Origin: Odontocerum albicorne
Lineage: Eukaryota > Arthropoda > Insecta > Trichoptera > Odontoceridae
Direction: 5' to 3'
NCBI GenBank assembly: GCA_949825065.1
Contig: OX463864.1
Location: 13,963,327-14,027,326 of the forward strand
DNA length: 64,000 nt
Position numbers and translations under genes: made by a program. Below, one piece after another: positions 41,101 to 56,100 of the stretch; the stretch's first letter is position 1; each line of letters opens with the position of its first letter. The notes beneath the pieces are model-generated. The model was not told the origin of the DNA and made no database searches. It was given only the letters and a program-made list of their open reading frames with translations.

Positions 41101-44100
41101 CCATATTAAATTCATTCTATGCTATTAGAACCAGATGACAAAAGACTGATCATGATAACACTATCAAAATCAAGAAACATTTCATAAAAAGTGTGAACGT
41201 AAGAATACTATTGAATATCTCTATGCCATCAGCATGGTTAAATTTCATATCAAATTGATTCTATGCTATAGAACCAGATGTCAAAAGGCATAACACGATC
41301 AAAATCAATAAACATTTCTTAAAAAGTGTGAACTTAAGAATACTATTGAATACCTCGATGCCATCAGCATGGTTAAATTTCATATCAAATTGATTCTATG
41401 CTATAGAACCAGATGTCAAAAGACTGATCATGAAAACACGATCAAAATCAATAGAACTAGATGACAAAAGACAGATCAAGTTAACCCGTTATAAAACAAT
41501 TAACATTTCTCAAAAAGTGTGAACTTAAAAATCCTATTATTGAATACCTCCATCCTATTAGCATAACTTTATTTCAGAGAAAGTCCATTCATGCTATAGA
41601 ATCAGATGACAAAATACTGACCATGATCAGTCAAAAACAATTGCCATTTCTCAAAAAGTTTAAACTAAGGCCTCGGCCACACAGGTAGGAGCCTCGCTTG
41701 ATGCTTAGAGCTATGTTGCGAGTTAGGCGACATATCCTAGTGAAACAGTAAACGAGAGGTAAAATGAGCAAGATGTTCTTAAAGATGGACGGACCAAACA
41801 ATGGAGTTAACAGGATTCTCTTTAAATGCTGCATTCAATACAGCCCAAGACCGGGAGAGATAGACACAGATGGTGCACCAAGGTAGACACAGATGGAGAG
41901 ATAGACACAGATGGTGCACATAGCAGAGGACAACAACACTCAACACTGAGCAGCCGATCAAGGATAAGAATTGCAGACCACCTACGCCTTTGAACACTTT
42001 CAGGATACCTCAATCACTGAAACTTCTTTAACAGTGGAGTTATTTGCCCTGCATCAAAAATCTAACAAGTCACTTAATTGAAAACTGCAGCCTGTCACTT
42101 TTTTAATTATTTATAAGCTCTACCTTGAGAGTCAATAGGGTCGTGCGGATGAGGGTGATGTCGGTGCCTCCAGTTGCCATCCCCAACATCACCAGCCGGC
42201 TGGTTGTCCCTGTCTCTCTCCTGCGGATGCTGGTTGAAGTTGTCATCGTCCCGATTCCTGTCACCGATTGAGTCATCACCCTTCTTGGGCATACTCTCCG
42301 TGAAACCTGAGAAATAGTGATAGTTTTATAAGCAAATGTACTGAATTAAGATTCAGTTACCATTGAACTAGGGGTCCGTTCTGAGTGGCAATTTATTTAG
42401 TCATTTCTAAATAAAAATGTGCAAAAAAGGTTTTCCATGAAGTGCAGCTGAAGAAATATCTGTTCGATAGAACTTCTTCTTGAGTCATACTAAAATCTTG
42501 AGTAATATTCAAATCTTGAGTAATGTTCAAATCTTGAGTAATATTCAAATCTTGAGTAATATTCAAATCTTGAGTAATATTCAAATCTGAGTAATATTCA
42601 AATCTTGAGTTATACTGGAATATACTTGAGTTATGCTCGAATCTTGAGCTGTACTTGAATCTTGAGTTATGCTTAAATCTGGAGTTATACACCAAAAAAG
42701 TTATATCATCAGCAAATATTGTGATTTTGTCTGGAATATGAAATACAATAAAAGTTTTAGTTTACTTCGAAACCTTCGAATGATTGATTACCTTCTCTTC
42801 CATCGGAGTCCTTTGACTTAGGTGGTGGCTGCTGTTCGGTGACTTCGGGTAGCAGTATCTCCTCTTCGATCACAGCGGGAGGGATGACCGCTTCGGGTTG
42901 GACCTTGATAGAGGGCTTGCCCCCTGATTCCGGGGAATGACCGTCATTCTTCACTTGCTGTAATGGGAATTTCATAATTATCATTAATATTCATATACCT
43001 ACTATTAAAATTATCAAATAATGTGGTCACTTTGTAACAAAGAAACAAGAACTAAATTTAATCTCAGAAGAATGTAAAAGTGATGATTTATTTGGTATTT
43101 ATCGGTTTTTCTTCTTTAACACAAACCAATTAAACCCAGCAAACAACTCAAGCGGCTAAATAAAAGCTAGTGTTGTCGTTTATTTACAGGTACTTTTAGT
43201 AAAAAGTGTGCTTATAGTGGTGTTATCTAACACCGAGATGAAGATAAACTGAGTGATAATTGAGATCTGTTCAAATTACACTCACTATCGAGGCTTGAAA
43301 TATTTTCTAGTTGATATTTGTTCAAACCCTATTAAAGTTTGGTTATAGCAGTTTGAAACATTTTTGCTTACATCACAAGTAATGAGCCGCCAAATGGCAG
43401 TTGAGATTTGTTCAAACCGGATTCAAGTATATTCACGTTTGCTATAGCGGTTTGAAACAGTTTTGCTTACATCAAAACTTCTTGTGTTGAGCCGAGTGAA
43501 AGTTGAGATTTGTTCAAACCACATTCAAGTTTTGTTGCGTTCACTTTAGCGAAATGAAACGTTTTCCTTTTTTGTTTTTATAGCTTCTTGAGAATTGGAT
43601 ATTTAGATTACTTCCTACAAAAGTGTAGAAGACCACTGGTGTCACCATTATAATCAACATCTTCAGCCTGTATTGTTCCACTGCAAGACGTTAACCTTCG
43701 TAAACCACTTCTGTCTCACATCTCTTACCCTCATTCGATTTTGATGCCATCATCTCCTCTCTGAGAAACATATGAATTATCATATCATCATCTCAGATAT
43801 GTATGAACAATAATAAAAAAAATTACCTTAATTACACCAGGTCTCAGATCAGGCGGCATCGTGATATGCGGCCTGAATGTCGGGGGTGCAAGGTGGTGAG
43901 CTCCGCCACCCGATGGAGGTCGAGCATTGGCTCCTCCACCGGGTGCCGGGGCACCACTGCCACCGGAGGACCCCGCTGCGCCCCCACTGAGCGACGTACT
44001 CGGAGAAGTGGAACGCCATACCGAGGGTTGGGAGGTGATCAGCCATGGAGGTGATGGACGAAATGTACTGCTGGTCGTTGCAGCTGGAAGGTAATAAAAG

Positions 44101-47100
44101 AAGTGTTTATTTTGACATTTATGCATCAAAATATTTTTAGCTTTGCCTATCATTAATATTTAAGGTGTTCAGCGTGTTTAAAAATGACCGATTTTAGTAA
44201 GTTATACATAATGCCTACTGATAGTTGTTTATTTTTATTTATTTAACACTTTTATTGCAAATACAATCTGGCTGGCTTATTGCCAGGTGGCAATCTCTTC
44301 CAGCCAACCAGACAAAAGTAAATGAAGTTAGTTACATGGTTGCATAAATCATTCAAATGACTATCCATCCCCACGAAATCCATAAACACATACGTGAGCA
44401 TATACCCACAAACCCCACGAAGACGGACAATCACTCGAACATTATTTTTCATATAAAGTGAGATATCATCAATCAAAAGAAAATGAAGGGGTGGTGGAGA
44501 AGAAAGGAAAAGAATAATCGGGAATGAAACACGTTATATTACTGACTAGAAATTAAGAGTGTTTTCAGTCGCTTCTTAAAGCATGCCAAGGATGGAGCGA
44601 GTCTTATATTGGTTTGTAACTGATTCCAGAGTCTCACTGCATGGACAGTAAAGGACGACGTAAAAAAAGAGGAGCGGTGAACTGGAAAGGTCAATAAACA
44701 ATATCTGTTTGAGCGTAGCGCTAATCCGTGATTGGAAAGATGCTGAAAATTTTCGGCGAGATAAGAGGGGGCGGCGAGACAGTTAAGGATATTATAAAAT
44801 AGGGACCGTATGTGAATTTGGCGTCTATTTCTAACATTCAACCAGTTCAATGCCTTCTGGTATGAAGTTATATGATCGTACTTTCGTAGGTTGAAAATAA
44901 ATTTAAGACAAACATTTAATAACAATCTTTGACAAGTTATTATTATTTATTATAATCAGCAATATAACTCAGTCTGAGCCTTGACCACTTATCATTTATC
45001 AGTAGAATTACATCCACAGTGCGACAATCTTCTATTGCACAACCCAACCTTCTTAACTTAGATCTTCCTACTCTCACAAAAGCAAGTTGGACACTGTTTG
45101 ACTGTAATATTGGAGTTTTTTAAAACCTTTTATTACATAATCTTCATATCGTGTCAAAGGTGCTGTAATTTATTTTTATCAAACACTGTTTATTCCACTT
45201 TTTTGTGACGGTATAACTCTACCGGTTTCAAGGCTTTCACCTCATCTTCAGAGGAGCGCAAACAAGCCTAAATGCTGTTCGAACTGGTACCGATATACAC
45301 GCTTCAACGGTTAGGGGCTGAGGAATAAGGGAGGCATGGGACAATTTCGGCCAAGAGCGGAGAGATTTTTGGGAAATAACTGTTCAACAGATGTTCGGAT
45401 CGGTGTACTGACTTAGAAATTTCTAGGGCCTCTAATCTGTCCAATTTATTTCCGTTACTACTGATATGTATGAATTTGGCATCATCGATAGAAAAAGTAT
45501 GGTTTTCACGGTGACAATGATTAGCCATTTCAGAATAAATTAGAGGATTTGTTAAGGCGGATTTGTGTTCACGAAATCTCTTTTCAAAAGATCTTCCTGT
45601 CTTTCCTATATAGAAATTATCACAGTCAGCACATAAAAGTTTATACACACCACTGTTGCTAAGAATTCCATTTTTGCCTTTCCCATTAAATAAGTTTCCG
45701 GAGATTAAAATTAGTGTAAAAAGCTGGCTTTATGTGACTTGGAATATTTTTGGTTATTTCATATGATATGTTTTTTATAAATAGGACTTTGCTCCATTTA
45801 TAGGTATGCACTATTTCCACCCAGAGGCACTATTTCCACCCAGAATACTGCCAAACTGCACAACACTGAAGCAGTGCAAGACTCCGGGCAATACAGCATA
45901 TATTGCATGGACTGCTCTCACCGCAGATACAGAAAGTCGAACCATCATGTAATATTCCCCAATTTGTTGTGTCTTTGATTCTCCTAATTCTTGTTTGGAG
46001 CCCATTAAGAAGACTTGAGCCTGATGTTCCTCTTCACTCATTAACCCTACCAACAGCAGGTGGTTAGTCCAAAAGCACGGTGATCTTAATGAATCTATCT
46101 TCCAACCCTTACACTCAACTTAATTTTTTTTATTTTCGTAATATTTTTAACCTGTCAATACTGAATTTAAATCCTGAGTTAGAGCGCTCTTGAGGAGAGT
46201 ACGCTCTCTAAAAGCACCCTTCTATTATTATTAACAATGAAACTGTGCCTGTTTTTCAACCTAGGGGCTTAAAATGGGCAAATTGAACATCATATCAAGA
46301 ACACTGGTGTAAGGGATGTGCTACTTCCAGGATATTTCAGCATTTATCTGTATATCTGTATTTCAAAGACTTCGATATGATCCATTGTGATAGTTTAAAA
46401 AAAGCTTTTGTTATTATTCACCACTATCAGAAATTCAAAATCCTAATGATAATTCAAGAAACTTATTTTTGCATATCTCACTATGCTAAAATTTTGAATA
46501 CCACTTTGGAGGTTTCAGATAAACAAAGAGATATGATAACACCAAAAACTTAATAACAATACAAAGGAGAAACTGACTGAATAATACATACCTGGTATAC
46601 ACGTATAATGGGCTTCGAGATATTTGAGGGTGTTTGGACAGGGGTCGCCAAACATGCTGGTACTGGCCAGGATACTGCAGTTCTGGTTCATGCTGCATCT
46701 GTAATAGAAGATGATAGTTAGTGACAGATATAATACTAAAATAACAAACCTGAAAAGATTGTTGAATGGTGAACTATAATCGATACTGGTATCTTCTTTA
46801 TCATGTGCTCAATGCTGAGCATCGTGGTCCTTTGCAGTCCATATTTCCTTGTACTGCGTTATATTTAATGCAGTATTTAAAGATCATCCTGTTAACTCCG
46901 GTAGTTGATCCATCTTGCTGGAGACCTTCCTTTTGCTCGTTTCCTGTCTGTCTGCTGATCACCAGCTTCTCGTTGTTCTTTCTGATAATATGCTTTAAGT
47001 ATGTTAGAATCCTTTTCTTGCGTGTTGTCGAAGGTCTTTCGATAATCCGTAATTCTTGAATAATAGACATTGATGCGCCTCCACGGGATATGTAACGTCC

Positions 47101-50100
47101 ACTTACAACACCACTTCTATCATATTTCTTTCTCATCATCCATGGTTCCATTTCATACAACGCTATGGAGAATACTAGAGATTTGATCCTCCTGAGTTAA
47201 GACCGGTGAATCCATATCTTCGTTAGATCTCGATGGTGGTATGGTCTTATAGAAATTGGAAAGTAGCTGGGTCAAGTTGGTATAGGAACACTTGAAATAA
47301 AGTAGAGTATATATATGAATGTGGCAGAGGTGAAAGATACACGCCAGCATAAAAAGGCGAAGATATATATCTGTTCTGTCTACCTACCCCAAAAAGGACA
47401 TGGTTGATGGTATTTAGCAAAAAGAACCCAATAAAATATGATTTGTATATTTTGAAATATAAAAAAATCATAAAGCAATCTTGTATACGTTAATATCAAA
47501 TCAGTTAAATTGATATTTCACATTTAAATAACGTCTTTTATAAAAACCGTGATATATATGTATACAAAACGGCGTGATAGTTCCTAATTTATCTGATAAC
47601 GGGTAAAATATGGGTTATATCCTTTTAGTATACATCATCCAAGTAAGTAGTACGAATATTAGAAGATTGTGCATGACGAGATGTACAAGTATAAATGTAA
47701 AGTAGCGAAAGGATTGCATTTGGATTGAAAATTGTGGATATATTCATCTCTGCAGCCCCCCCAAAAGAAAATACGTAATTATTTGAGAAAATTGACATTC
47801 AAAGGGTTGCGGCTAACCCTATCGCATGGAATATACATTATATAAAATACTAATGGAAAAGAAAAAAAACTTCTTCAATTAACACTTGAAGATGTTTAAT
47901 GAAAACGAAACGCGCCAAAAATGTTTTGAGATAAAGAAAGAAGCGTTAAGATGGTTTGGATGTGTGGAAAGAATGAATGACTATGCGATTAAAAAAAGTA
48001 AGACGTGTAAAGTGTGCGTGTAAGAAGTAGACCGAGGAAAAAGTGGTTGGATCAAGTAGAAAAGATTTCGAAATAAAGTCAAGTGAGAAATGGTAGTGAA
48101 ACTTGGAAGTGAAAAAAAAAACTGATAACCGGAGGAGCCGAATAAATACTGGAGAAATGCGTGAACTGAGAAGAATACATGGGGTGTCAATGTATGACAG
48201 AATATGGAATGAGGTGACAAGTTATATAAGTACTTAAAATTATTGACAAAAAAGAGTTGTAGGGTGTGTCGCAATAAAAAATTCGAGCGATCGGTCCTCA
48301 CTGCTTACCCTGACAGGGAAATTGTATGTATGTATGTGTGTACATTAATAAAAAAACGTATATAACATTCATTGTGTGTACATTAATAAATAAACGTAGA
48401 TAATAATTCAAGAGATGAAATACAAGAAAATCGGACACAATGAAATATTATATGTAGAGGATGTGTGTCGAAATAAGAAAGTCGAGCGTTCGGTCCTCAC
48501 TGCTTACCCTGACAGGGAAATGGTATGTATGTATGTTTGTATATTAATAAAAAAAACGTACATAACAATTTAAACGAAAATGCCTAGAATTTAAAAGAGA
48601 TGAAATACAAGGAAATCGGACACAATGAAACATGTAGAGATGTGTGTCGGACACAAGAGGGTGTGTGTCGAAATAAGAAAGTCGAGCGCTCGGTCCTCAT
48701 TGCTTACCCTGACAGGGAAATGGTATGTATGTATGTTTGTATATTAATAAAAAAAACGTACATAACAATTTAAACGAAAATGCCTAGAATTTAAAAGAGA
48801 TGAAATACAAGGAAATCGGACACAATGAAACATGTAGAGGATGTGTGTCGGACACAAGAGGGTGTGTGTCGAAATAAGAAAGTCGAGCGCTCGGTCCTCA
48901 TTGCTTACCCTGACAGGGAAATGGTATGTATGTATGTTTGTATATTAATAAAAAAAACGTACATAACAATTTAAACGAAAATGCCTAGAATTTAAAAGAG
49001 ATGAAATACAAGGAAATCGGACACAATGAAACATGTAGAGATGTGTGTCGGACACAAGAGGGTGTGTGTCGAAATAAGAAAGTCGAGCGCTCGGTCCTCA
49101 CTGCTTACCCTGACAGGGAAATGGTATGTATGTATGTGTGTATATTAATAAAAAAACGTAGATAACAATCTAAACGAAAATGCCTAGAATTCAAAAGAGA
49201 TGAAATACAAGGAAATCGGACACAATGAAATATGTAGAGGATGTGTGTCGAAATAAGAAAGTCGAGCGCTCTGTCCTCACTGCTTACCCTGACAGGGAAA
49301 TGGTATGTATGTATTTATGTGTGTATATTAATAAAAAAACGTAGATAACAATCTAAACGAAAATGTCTAGAATTCAAAAGAGATGAAATACAAGGAAATC
49401 GGACACAATGAAATATGTAGAGGAATTCAAGAAATGAGGACTCTTCCAACATAACATTAAATATAGATATAGGATAGGTCGAGGAGACAGGGATAGCTAA
49501 AGAGGGCCTGGCCTTCCCATCTAATCTCGAGATGACATCTCGTCACGTAAGTGTCACAGCTCCTGCTAATACGTGCCACACGGAGGATCGGCCCCGGAAT
49601 AACGTGTTATCCAATATACCGTAGCCTGCAGATCTGTTATCTGGATGTGGAAATTTTACATTTACTTTGAAACAGGGTTGGCAGAAAAATAATATGATTA
49701 CGGTACATGTTGTAAAAATGAGCATTTATATGTTTAAAGGACCCAAACCCACATTTTTATCTGAACTGAGATAATAATAAAATGACAAATTATTGTATAT
49801 AGCGAAGTTTTGAGAGCAAACTCTTGTCGAGGGCGCTTCAACTCGGACTTGAACCCACTTTTATTGAGATTAAATGAAACAAAATTACTATACATAAGTT
49901 GAGTGTACGGATAGCAAGATGGTGGCTGCTGATTAGGTTAGGTTCTCCGCGTATGCTTATGGAAATCGAAATCGTGACATGATTCAAACTTTTTTTTAAC
50001 ATCAATCGAACGATTTGGACTTGGAAAACATGTGGTTTCAGCAGGATGGGGTTTCAGCAGGATTACTTGTCATACTGCTGATGAAACAATGGCTTTATTG

Positions 50101-53100
50101 CAGGAAAAGTTCTCCGACCGTGAAATTTCTCGTCGTGGAAATGTGAATTACCCGCCATGATCGTGTGATTTAACCCCTTTAGATTGTTTTCTCTGGGGTT
50201 ATGTTAACTCTCGAGTGTACGCCAAGAATCCGAAAACCATCGATGACCTTAAATCCAGCATAACTTGTGTCTTTGCCATACATTCATCCAATGATCCATT
50301 TATGAGAATCCGTTAGGCCTCGGCCACACAGGTAGGAGCATCGCTTGGTGCTTAGAGCTACGCTGCGAGTTAGGCGACATATCCTAGCGAACCAACGTAC
50401 CGCATACTATCGCAAAGTGAGTCTCCTAGCGAACAGACGTGTTGGTTAATTTTATTATGTCACCAAGTGATTTTACAAGATGGCGGAAGTTTTAATAACA
50501 GATGTGTATAAAAGGGAGCCTTTGTGGAACCCATCGAGCAAATTACACAAAAATGTACCTGTAATAAAATCACTGTGGAATGGAGTTGCACAGGAAGTGA
50601 ATAAATATAAGGTAAGTTATAATGAAATTGGTTAGTTTTGAGAGTGGCATCGTTTGTTGACTCAACCGCTCCCAAATGTCAAATGAATTTGTGCGAAGCA
50701 CTTTGGTGTGGCCAAGCATGAAAGTCACCTGGTCTATTAGTAACGTAGCACCTAGCGAAGCACTTTGGCGTGGCCTTATCCTTATTGAAAATTTTACTCA
50801 GGGTCGTCATCTGTAACAGGAGCTAAGGTGGCCATTTAGCCGATATCAATTCCCACAAATAATTCACTTGTTTAATAAATTAATAAAATATTTCGTTTTT
50901 TTCTTCATTGGTTTAAAAATTGCAATTCTTGTTGCGACACCCTATAGTTAGATAAATTTGGTGTTGAAAGGCATAAATTAAAAACGTTATATTTATACGT
51001 TATATACCGAATGAACACATGACGATATGGTAAACGTTTAAAGTGAGAGCCCGCCCTGGCTTGATCACATCTCGAGAGGATATTAGCTCGAAGTTTAACT
51101 CGACGATGGTGTTGAATAGCTCTTTACAGGATACACATTCAGTAGTTTTGCTTATCGGAAATGGGCTTAAGGGTGTTTTGGACTCCAGCTATAGAATTTT
51201 GATGGTGTATTGACGTCAATTCACGAGATTTATCAAAATTTTCACGAGTTCCAGGGCAAATATAAACGAAGATAAACTCTAGAAAGTCGTGAGGGAAATA
51301 ACTATTATAGATTTTTAGGCATTACTTGTTGGGTTAGTGTCAGTGGCTCTCGAACTTGAGTTGAAAATTATTTTTAAATTATGAAAAGTTTACCTTAATA
51401 CATGAGAGCAAAGCCTGAACATTGAAAAGAAGAGATAAGAACAGGAAAAATGCAATAAAAATGCGTGTCTAACAAAGGTTGTTCCGTAAATATTCGTAAT
51501 ATGCAGCATAATTTTTTTAGGTTTACCAGATTAATTTTTAGGTTTACCATATTAATTTTTAGGTTTACCATATTAATTTATAGGTTTGCCATATTAATTT
51601 TTAGGTTTACCATATTAATTTTTAGGTTTACCATATTAATTTTAAATTGAGCATTCTATAATTGACATTAATTATAACTATCTCGAACGAAGATTGAATA
51701 TATTACCTTTGATCAAGATAAGATAATTCAATTTATTTATTTATTTATTTATTATTACACATGACAAGAAATATACACAATTTGCGAAAAAAACAACAGG
51801 TAATTTGATTTGAACATACAATTTTAATGGATCTGGGTTTGTTGCCTTTCATTTGTCGTATCCCCAGTAAACTAGGTTTTTGCCTGTATCTCACTGAGGA
51901 TATTTAGCATGAAAAAATAAATCGATACTTCTTTCCGATTTTTTATTACACAAAAATAATTACACAAACTAAGTAAATCAATGATTTATAGTACTTATTT
52001 TGCATAAATCATCAATTCTCAATTAAATTGTCCTGAATCGCTTGAAAAGGGGAGATAAAAACAGGAAAAATGCGTAACAAAGAAAGGTTGTCCCGGAAAG
52101 AATGTGCAGCATAAGTTTTTGAGGTTTATTAATTTTAAATTGGGCATTCGCAATTTTGGGCAGAGAATGAATTGACATTAATTATAACTATCTCGAACGA
52201 AGATTGAATTTATTACCTTTGAGCAAGATAAAATAATTCAATGATTTACTTATTTTGCATAAAACATCAATTCTTAATTCAATTTTCCTGAATTGCTTGT
52301 ATTTTTCAATATACTTCAGCGCATACTAGCTATAAGGCTATTTTCTATTGTAAACCAAATTACCTCTAATTACAAATGAAATTCCTCTATAAATTTAAAG
52401 CATCGTTTGGAAAATCAATTTACTGAGATTACAAATATATTTTTTCACAGCGTGTCAAGCTATAAAACTAGGCTGTTTACAGCAGAGTTGATGAAGTGTT
52501 TATTAAACTTGTAACGTACTATTTTTTCCGTATTAATGTCAAATTGATATGGCGAGGTGTGGGCAGCTGACTGGGGACGGTCCAGTGTCGTGTGAAATTT
52601 TTGTGATCCAATATGATCTCAAACTCATATACTTAAGTATTATTTTATATGGTTTATTTGCGTGTCTTTTTATTTGGTTTTGTCGAATTGTTTTTTTTTA
52701 TTTTAATTTTATTTTGTAATATTGTAAATGAAGTACAAACGAGTTTTATATTACATCACTTTGAACGTTCCTTGTTAGGAAAAAAATGTTCAATTTTTAT
52801 ATGTTTGTTTGACATGGTGTTGAAAGCATAAGTGTTTTTTGGTGGTACGAACGCTTCAGAAGTGGTCGTGAGTCGGTCGAGGATGACGAACGCAGTGGCA
52901 GTCGAAAACCGATGAAAACATCGATAAAATCAAAGAAATGTTGGCCGAAAACCGCAAATTGACCATCAGAGAGCTAGCAGAGGACTTGAACATCGCTTAT
53001 GAATCCGTTCAAGACATTTCGGTTAGTGATTTGGGCCTCAGACGTGTCGCTGCAAAACTGGTGCCGAAAGACCTCAATTTGATGCAAAAAAGGACTGCGT

Positions 53101-56100
53101 TGAAATCGCGAAAGACATGATTTCCATGAGTTTTTGACCAAAAACAACACGACTACTATTAACCAGCCTTTGAATTCACCTGATCTGGCTCCCTGCGACT
53201 TTTTCCTGTTCAACCGACTTAAAAAACCGCTTCGCGGAACGCGTTACCGCACCCGAGAGGGTGTCATGAAAAAATCGAAGACGGCTCTGATGGACATACC
53301 GAAAATTGAGTACCAGCGGTGTTTTGAGGATTGGATCAAGCGCTGGCGTAAGTGCGTTGCAGTCGATGGGGAGTACTTTGAAGGGGACCATATCGATTTT
53401 GATGAATAAACTTGTATTTTCGATTTTATGAATAAAGTCCTAAAACTTTTTGATCAAGGTAGTATGCACTGCACTTAAATATAAAGAATAAGAGCTTACT
53501 TGGTATGCAGCACCCTCAGAGACTTGGTGGACATGCAGTTGACGCTCCAGTCTGTGTTGCCGTGGTCGTTGCATATCGTTATTGAGAACCTGCCGTAGTT
53601 GGCTCGGATCAGGTTGATGACCTCGCCATCCCGGCACTCGATCTTCAGGGTCTTGCCTTCGCACGCGTAGGCAGTCTCGTAGCGTGTCGCACCTGGAGAA
53701 AGATGGAAGAAGGCATATTATTGAAAAGTGTCGAAGAATGTTCATTACAAGAATTGTTAGGACAAATTAAAGTACAATAGTTTGGTATTTCTCCGATAGA
53801 GATGTCCTCATTTATTTCTTTTATTTTATTTCAAATGTCAAATAACCTTTATGATACAAAGATTAAATAACAACAAGATATTTTATTTATTTTACACATG
53901 ACAAGAAATATACATAATTTGCAAAAAAAAAACAACAGGTAATTTAATTTGGACACAATTTTAATGGATCTGGGTTTGTTGCGTTTCATTTGTCGTGTCC
54001 CCAGTAAACTAGGCTTTTGCCTGTATCTCACTGAGGACATATAGCATGAAAATTTTAACATTGATATGTAAGTAGTGTACTCGTACAATAGAAAAAAAAA
54101 GTACAAGTCGAACAACACAATAAAGCAAATCTATAAAAAAAATTAATAACGAAATTGCATCAAATACTCGTCGACGGCGATTTTCGATATTTGCAATATC
54201 TAGGCAAACTGTCGTGTTGTAAAACGCTGGTTATTCTCGATCAAAGCCTTGTTCGGTCGTCATCAGTGGTAATCGACCTTTCAAAATGGACACCATCTTC
54301 GAGTTCATTATCACTATAACGGATTTTTTAAAACACATTTGACGCATTCACTCTCGCTTACTGCATCTTCTCTCTGCACTGTTTAAATATATTTTTGTTC
54401 GTATTGCATTTTTTCTTTTGCGACAGTAGAAAAGCCTCGAAAACAACTTAATTTATTCCATTTTCAAAAAAACGCCAAAAAAACATTCAAGCAATTTACG
54501 TAAACAACAATAACCGAAAAAAATACGCTAAACCTAACCTAACCTTTCATAATATACATTCAGCATGTTTGAAATGAAGTGACCAACGAAAATTCTGTCC
54601 AAACGACATATATCCGAGAAATATGAACTACTTACTAGACAACACAACATAACATATGTGGGTCAAGGAGATAAAATAGTCGAAAGAATGTTTTTCAGAG
54701 CGTTACCACTAATGCCATTTTATCCATCGGATTTAGTTTTTATAAAAACAATCACGACATTTACATATCGGGGTAGGCAGAGGGGACAGAGCGTCGAACT
54801 TTCCTATCTCAACACATCTCTAGCCTCCTCCAAATTCATACACTTCATCACACAATCTCTACGATTTCTCTGACTTTTCATGTTTCCTTCTTTAAGAATA
54901 TAATTCGCCTGATCCAACCATACTCTTCCATCATCGGAGAAAATCTACCCAAATAGCAGAATTCCTCTCCAATCCTTCAGTATTTTCCCATCCCTACACG
55001 CTGTTCGATTTCCCTCTTAACTATTCTATCATCTGAGTAAATACTATCCAAACAGCAGAATTCCTCTCCAATATTTAAGTATTTTCCCAATCATTACACG
55101 CTGTTCGATTTCCCTCTTAGCTCTTCCATCATCTGAGTAAATACTATCAAAATATCATAATTCCTCTGTTTCAGTATTCCTCCATTTATCGCATATAATT
55201 TTCCTTTCACACTTTTCTATAACCTCTCAGCAATCTATTTTGATATACGCATGATGTGTATAGTATTTATTTGGTAATATGTTAACGTATTGTTACAGTA
55301 TCGAAAATATATTACATAGTTTTCATTTGTTCAAATCGCTATGTAAGCGATAGTAACGTGTGTACCTATATAGCAGGATGCAAAATGGCCAGGATGAATG
55401 TCTTGCTCTGAAGAAAACTAGCGCTATTTGCTTTGTGCAAAATAAATAAAACAGATAAGTGGCTCGCCTGCCGGGGGTGGGCCGCCCCCTGCATCCCTTA
55501 TCGCTGCCATTATTTTAAGCAATCGCTCCTTTCCGGTCCACATCTGCATCTCTTGGGTACAGAGATCGCAAACTGATGACTTGGGAATGTTTACAAGAAA
55601 CTCTACATTTGTTTGTCGATTTGTTAGTCGATTTTCATTGTAAACAGAACTTTTGTATCGTATGCAAAAAAAAGGATCGAATTCCCAATTTACATGTTTG
55701 AAGATATTTTTAAAAATAGAACGTCGCTTCGTATTAGATTGTATGGAATGGAAAAAAAATAAGACGGGATTTAATCTTTAAAAAACATTTTACTCGCCTG
55801 TTCACTTTGAATAGAAATTGTCGATATTCTTTTTATCATATATTTTTCCCCCTTTTCTTTTTATGCTTTTGAAAAGACATAATTGTTGTATTTGCGTAAT
55901 TACTCTCTATACTTGTATTTAAAATTCTTCGCCATTCAACTACCATATGTAACTTCTACCCAGGACATCATTAATTTATTTATTTATTAAACTCCATTTA
56001 TTAATTTATTTTTTTCAGGTCCTTCGCACATTACAAGTTTCCCTAATTCGTACAAGGACCAAACATAAGTACAAAAAAAACATGTATAAAACTGTTCAAC

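Larger units (their letters stand above)
50780..52830. other. Intron 2 stretch, dispersed-repeat fragments only
   Basis: 51410-51480 and 52040-52110 share aggaaaaatgc(a/g)taaca and aaaggttgt(t/c)cc; 51655-51730 and 52165-52240 share gacattaattataactatct cgaacgaagattga. So a roughly 560-bp segment is duplicated around the non-LTR end at 51740. Confidence 0.6.
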
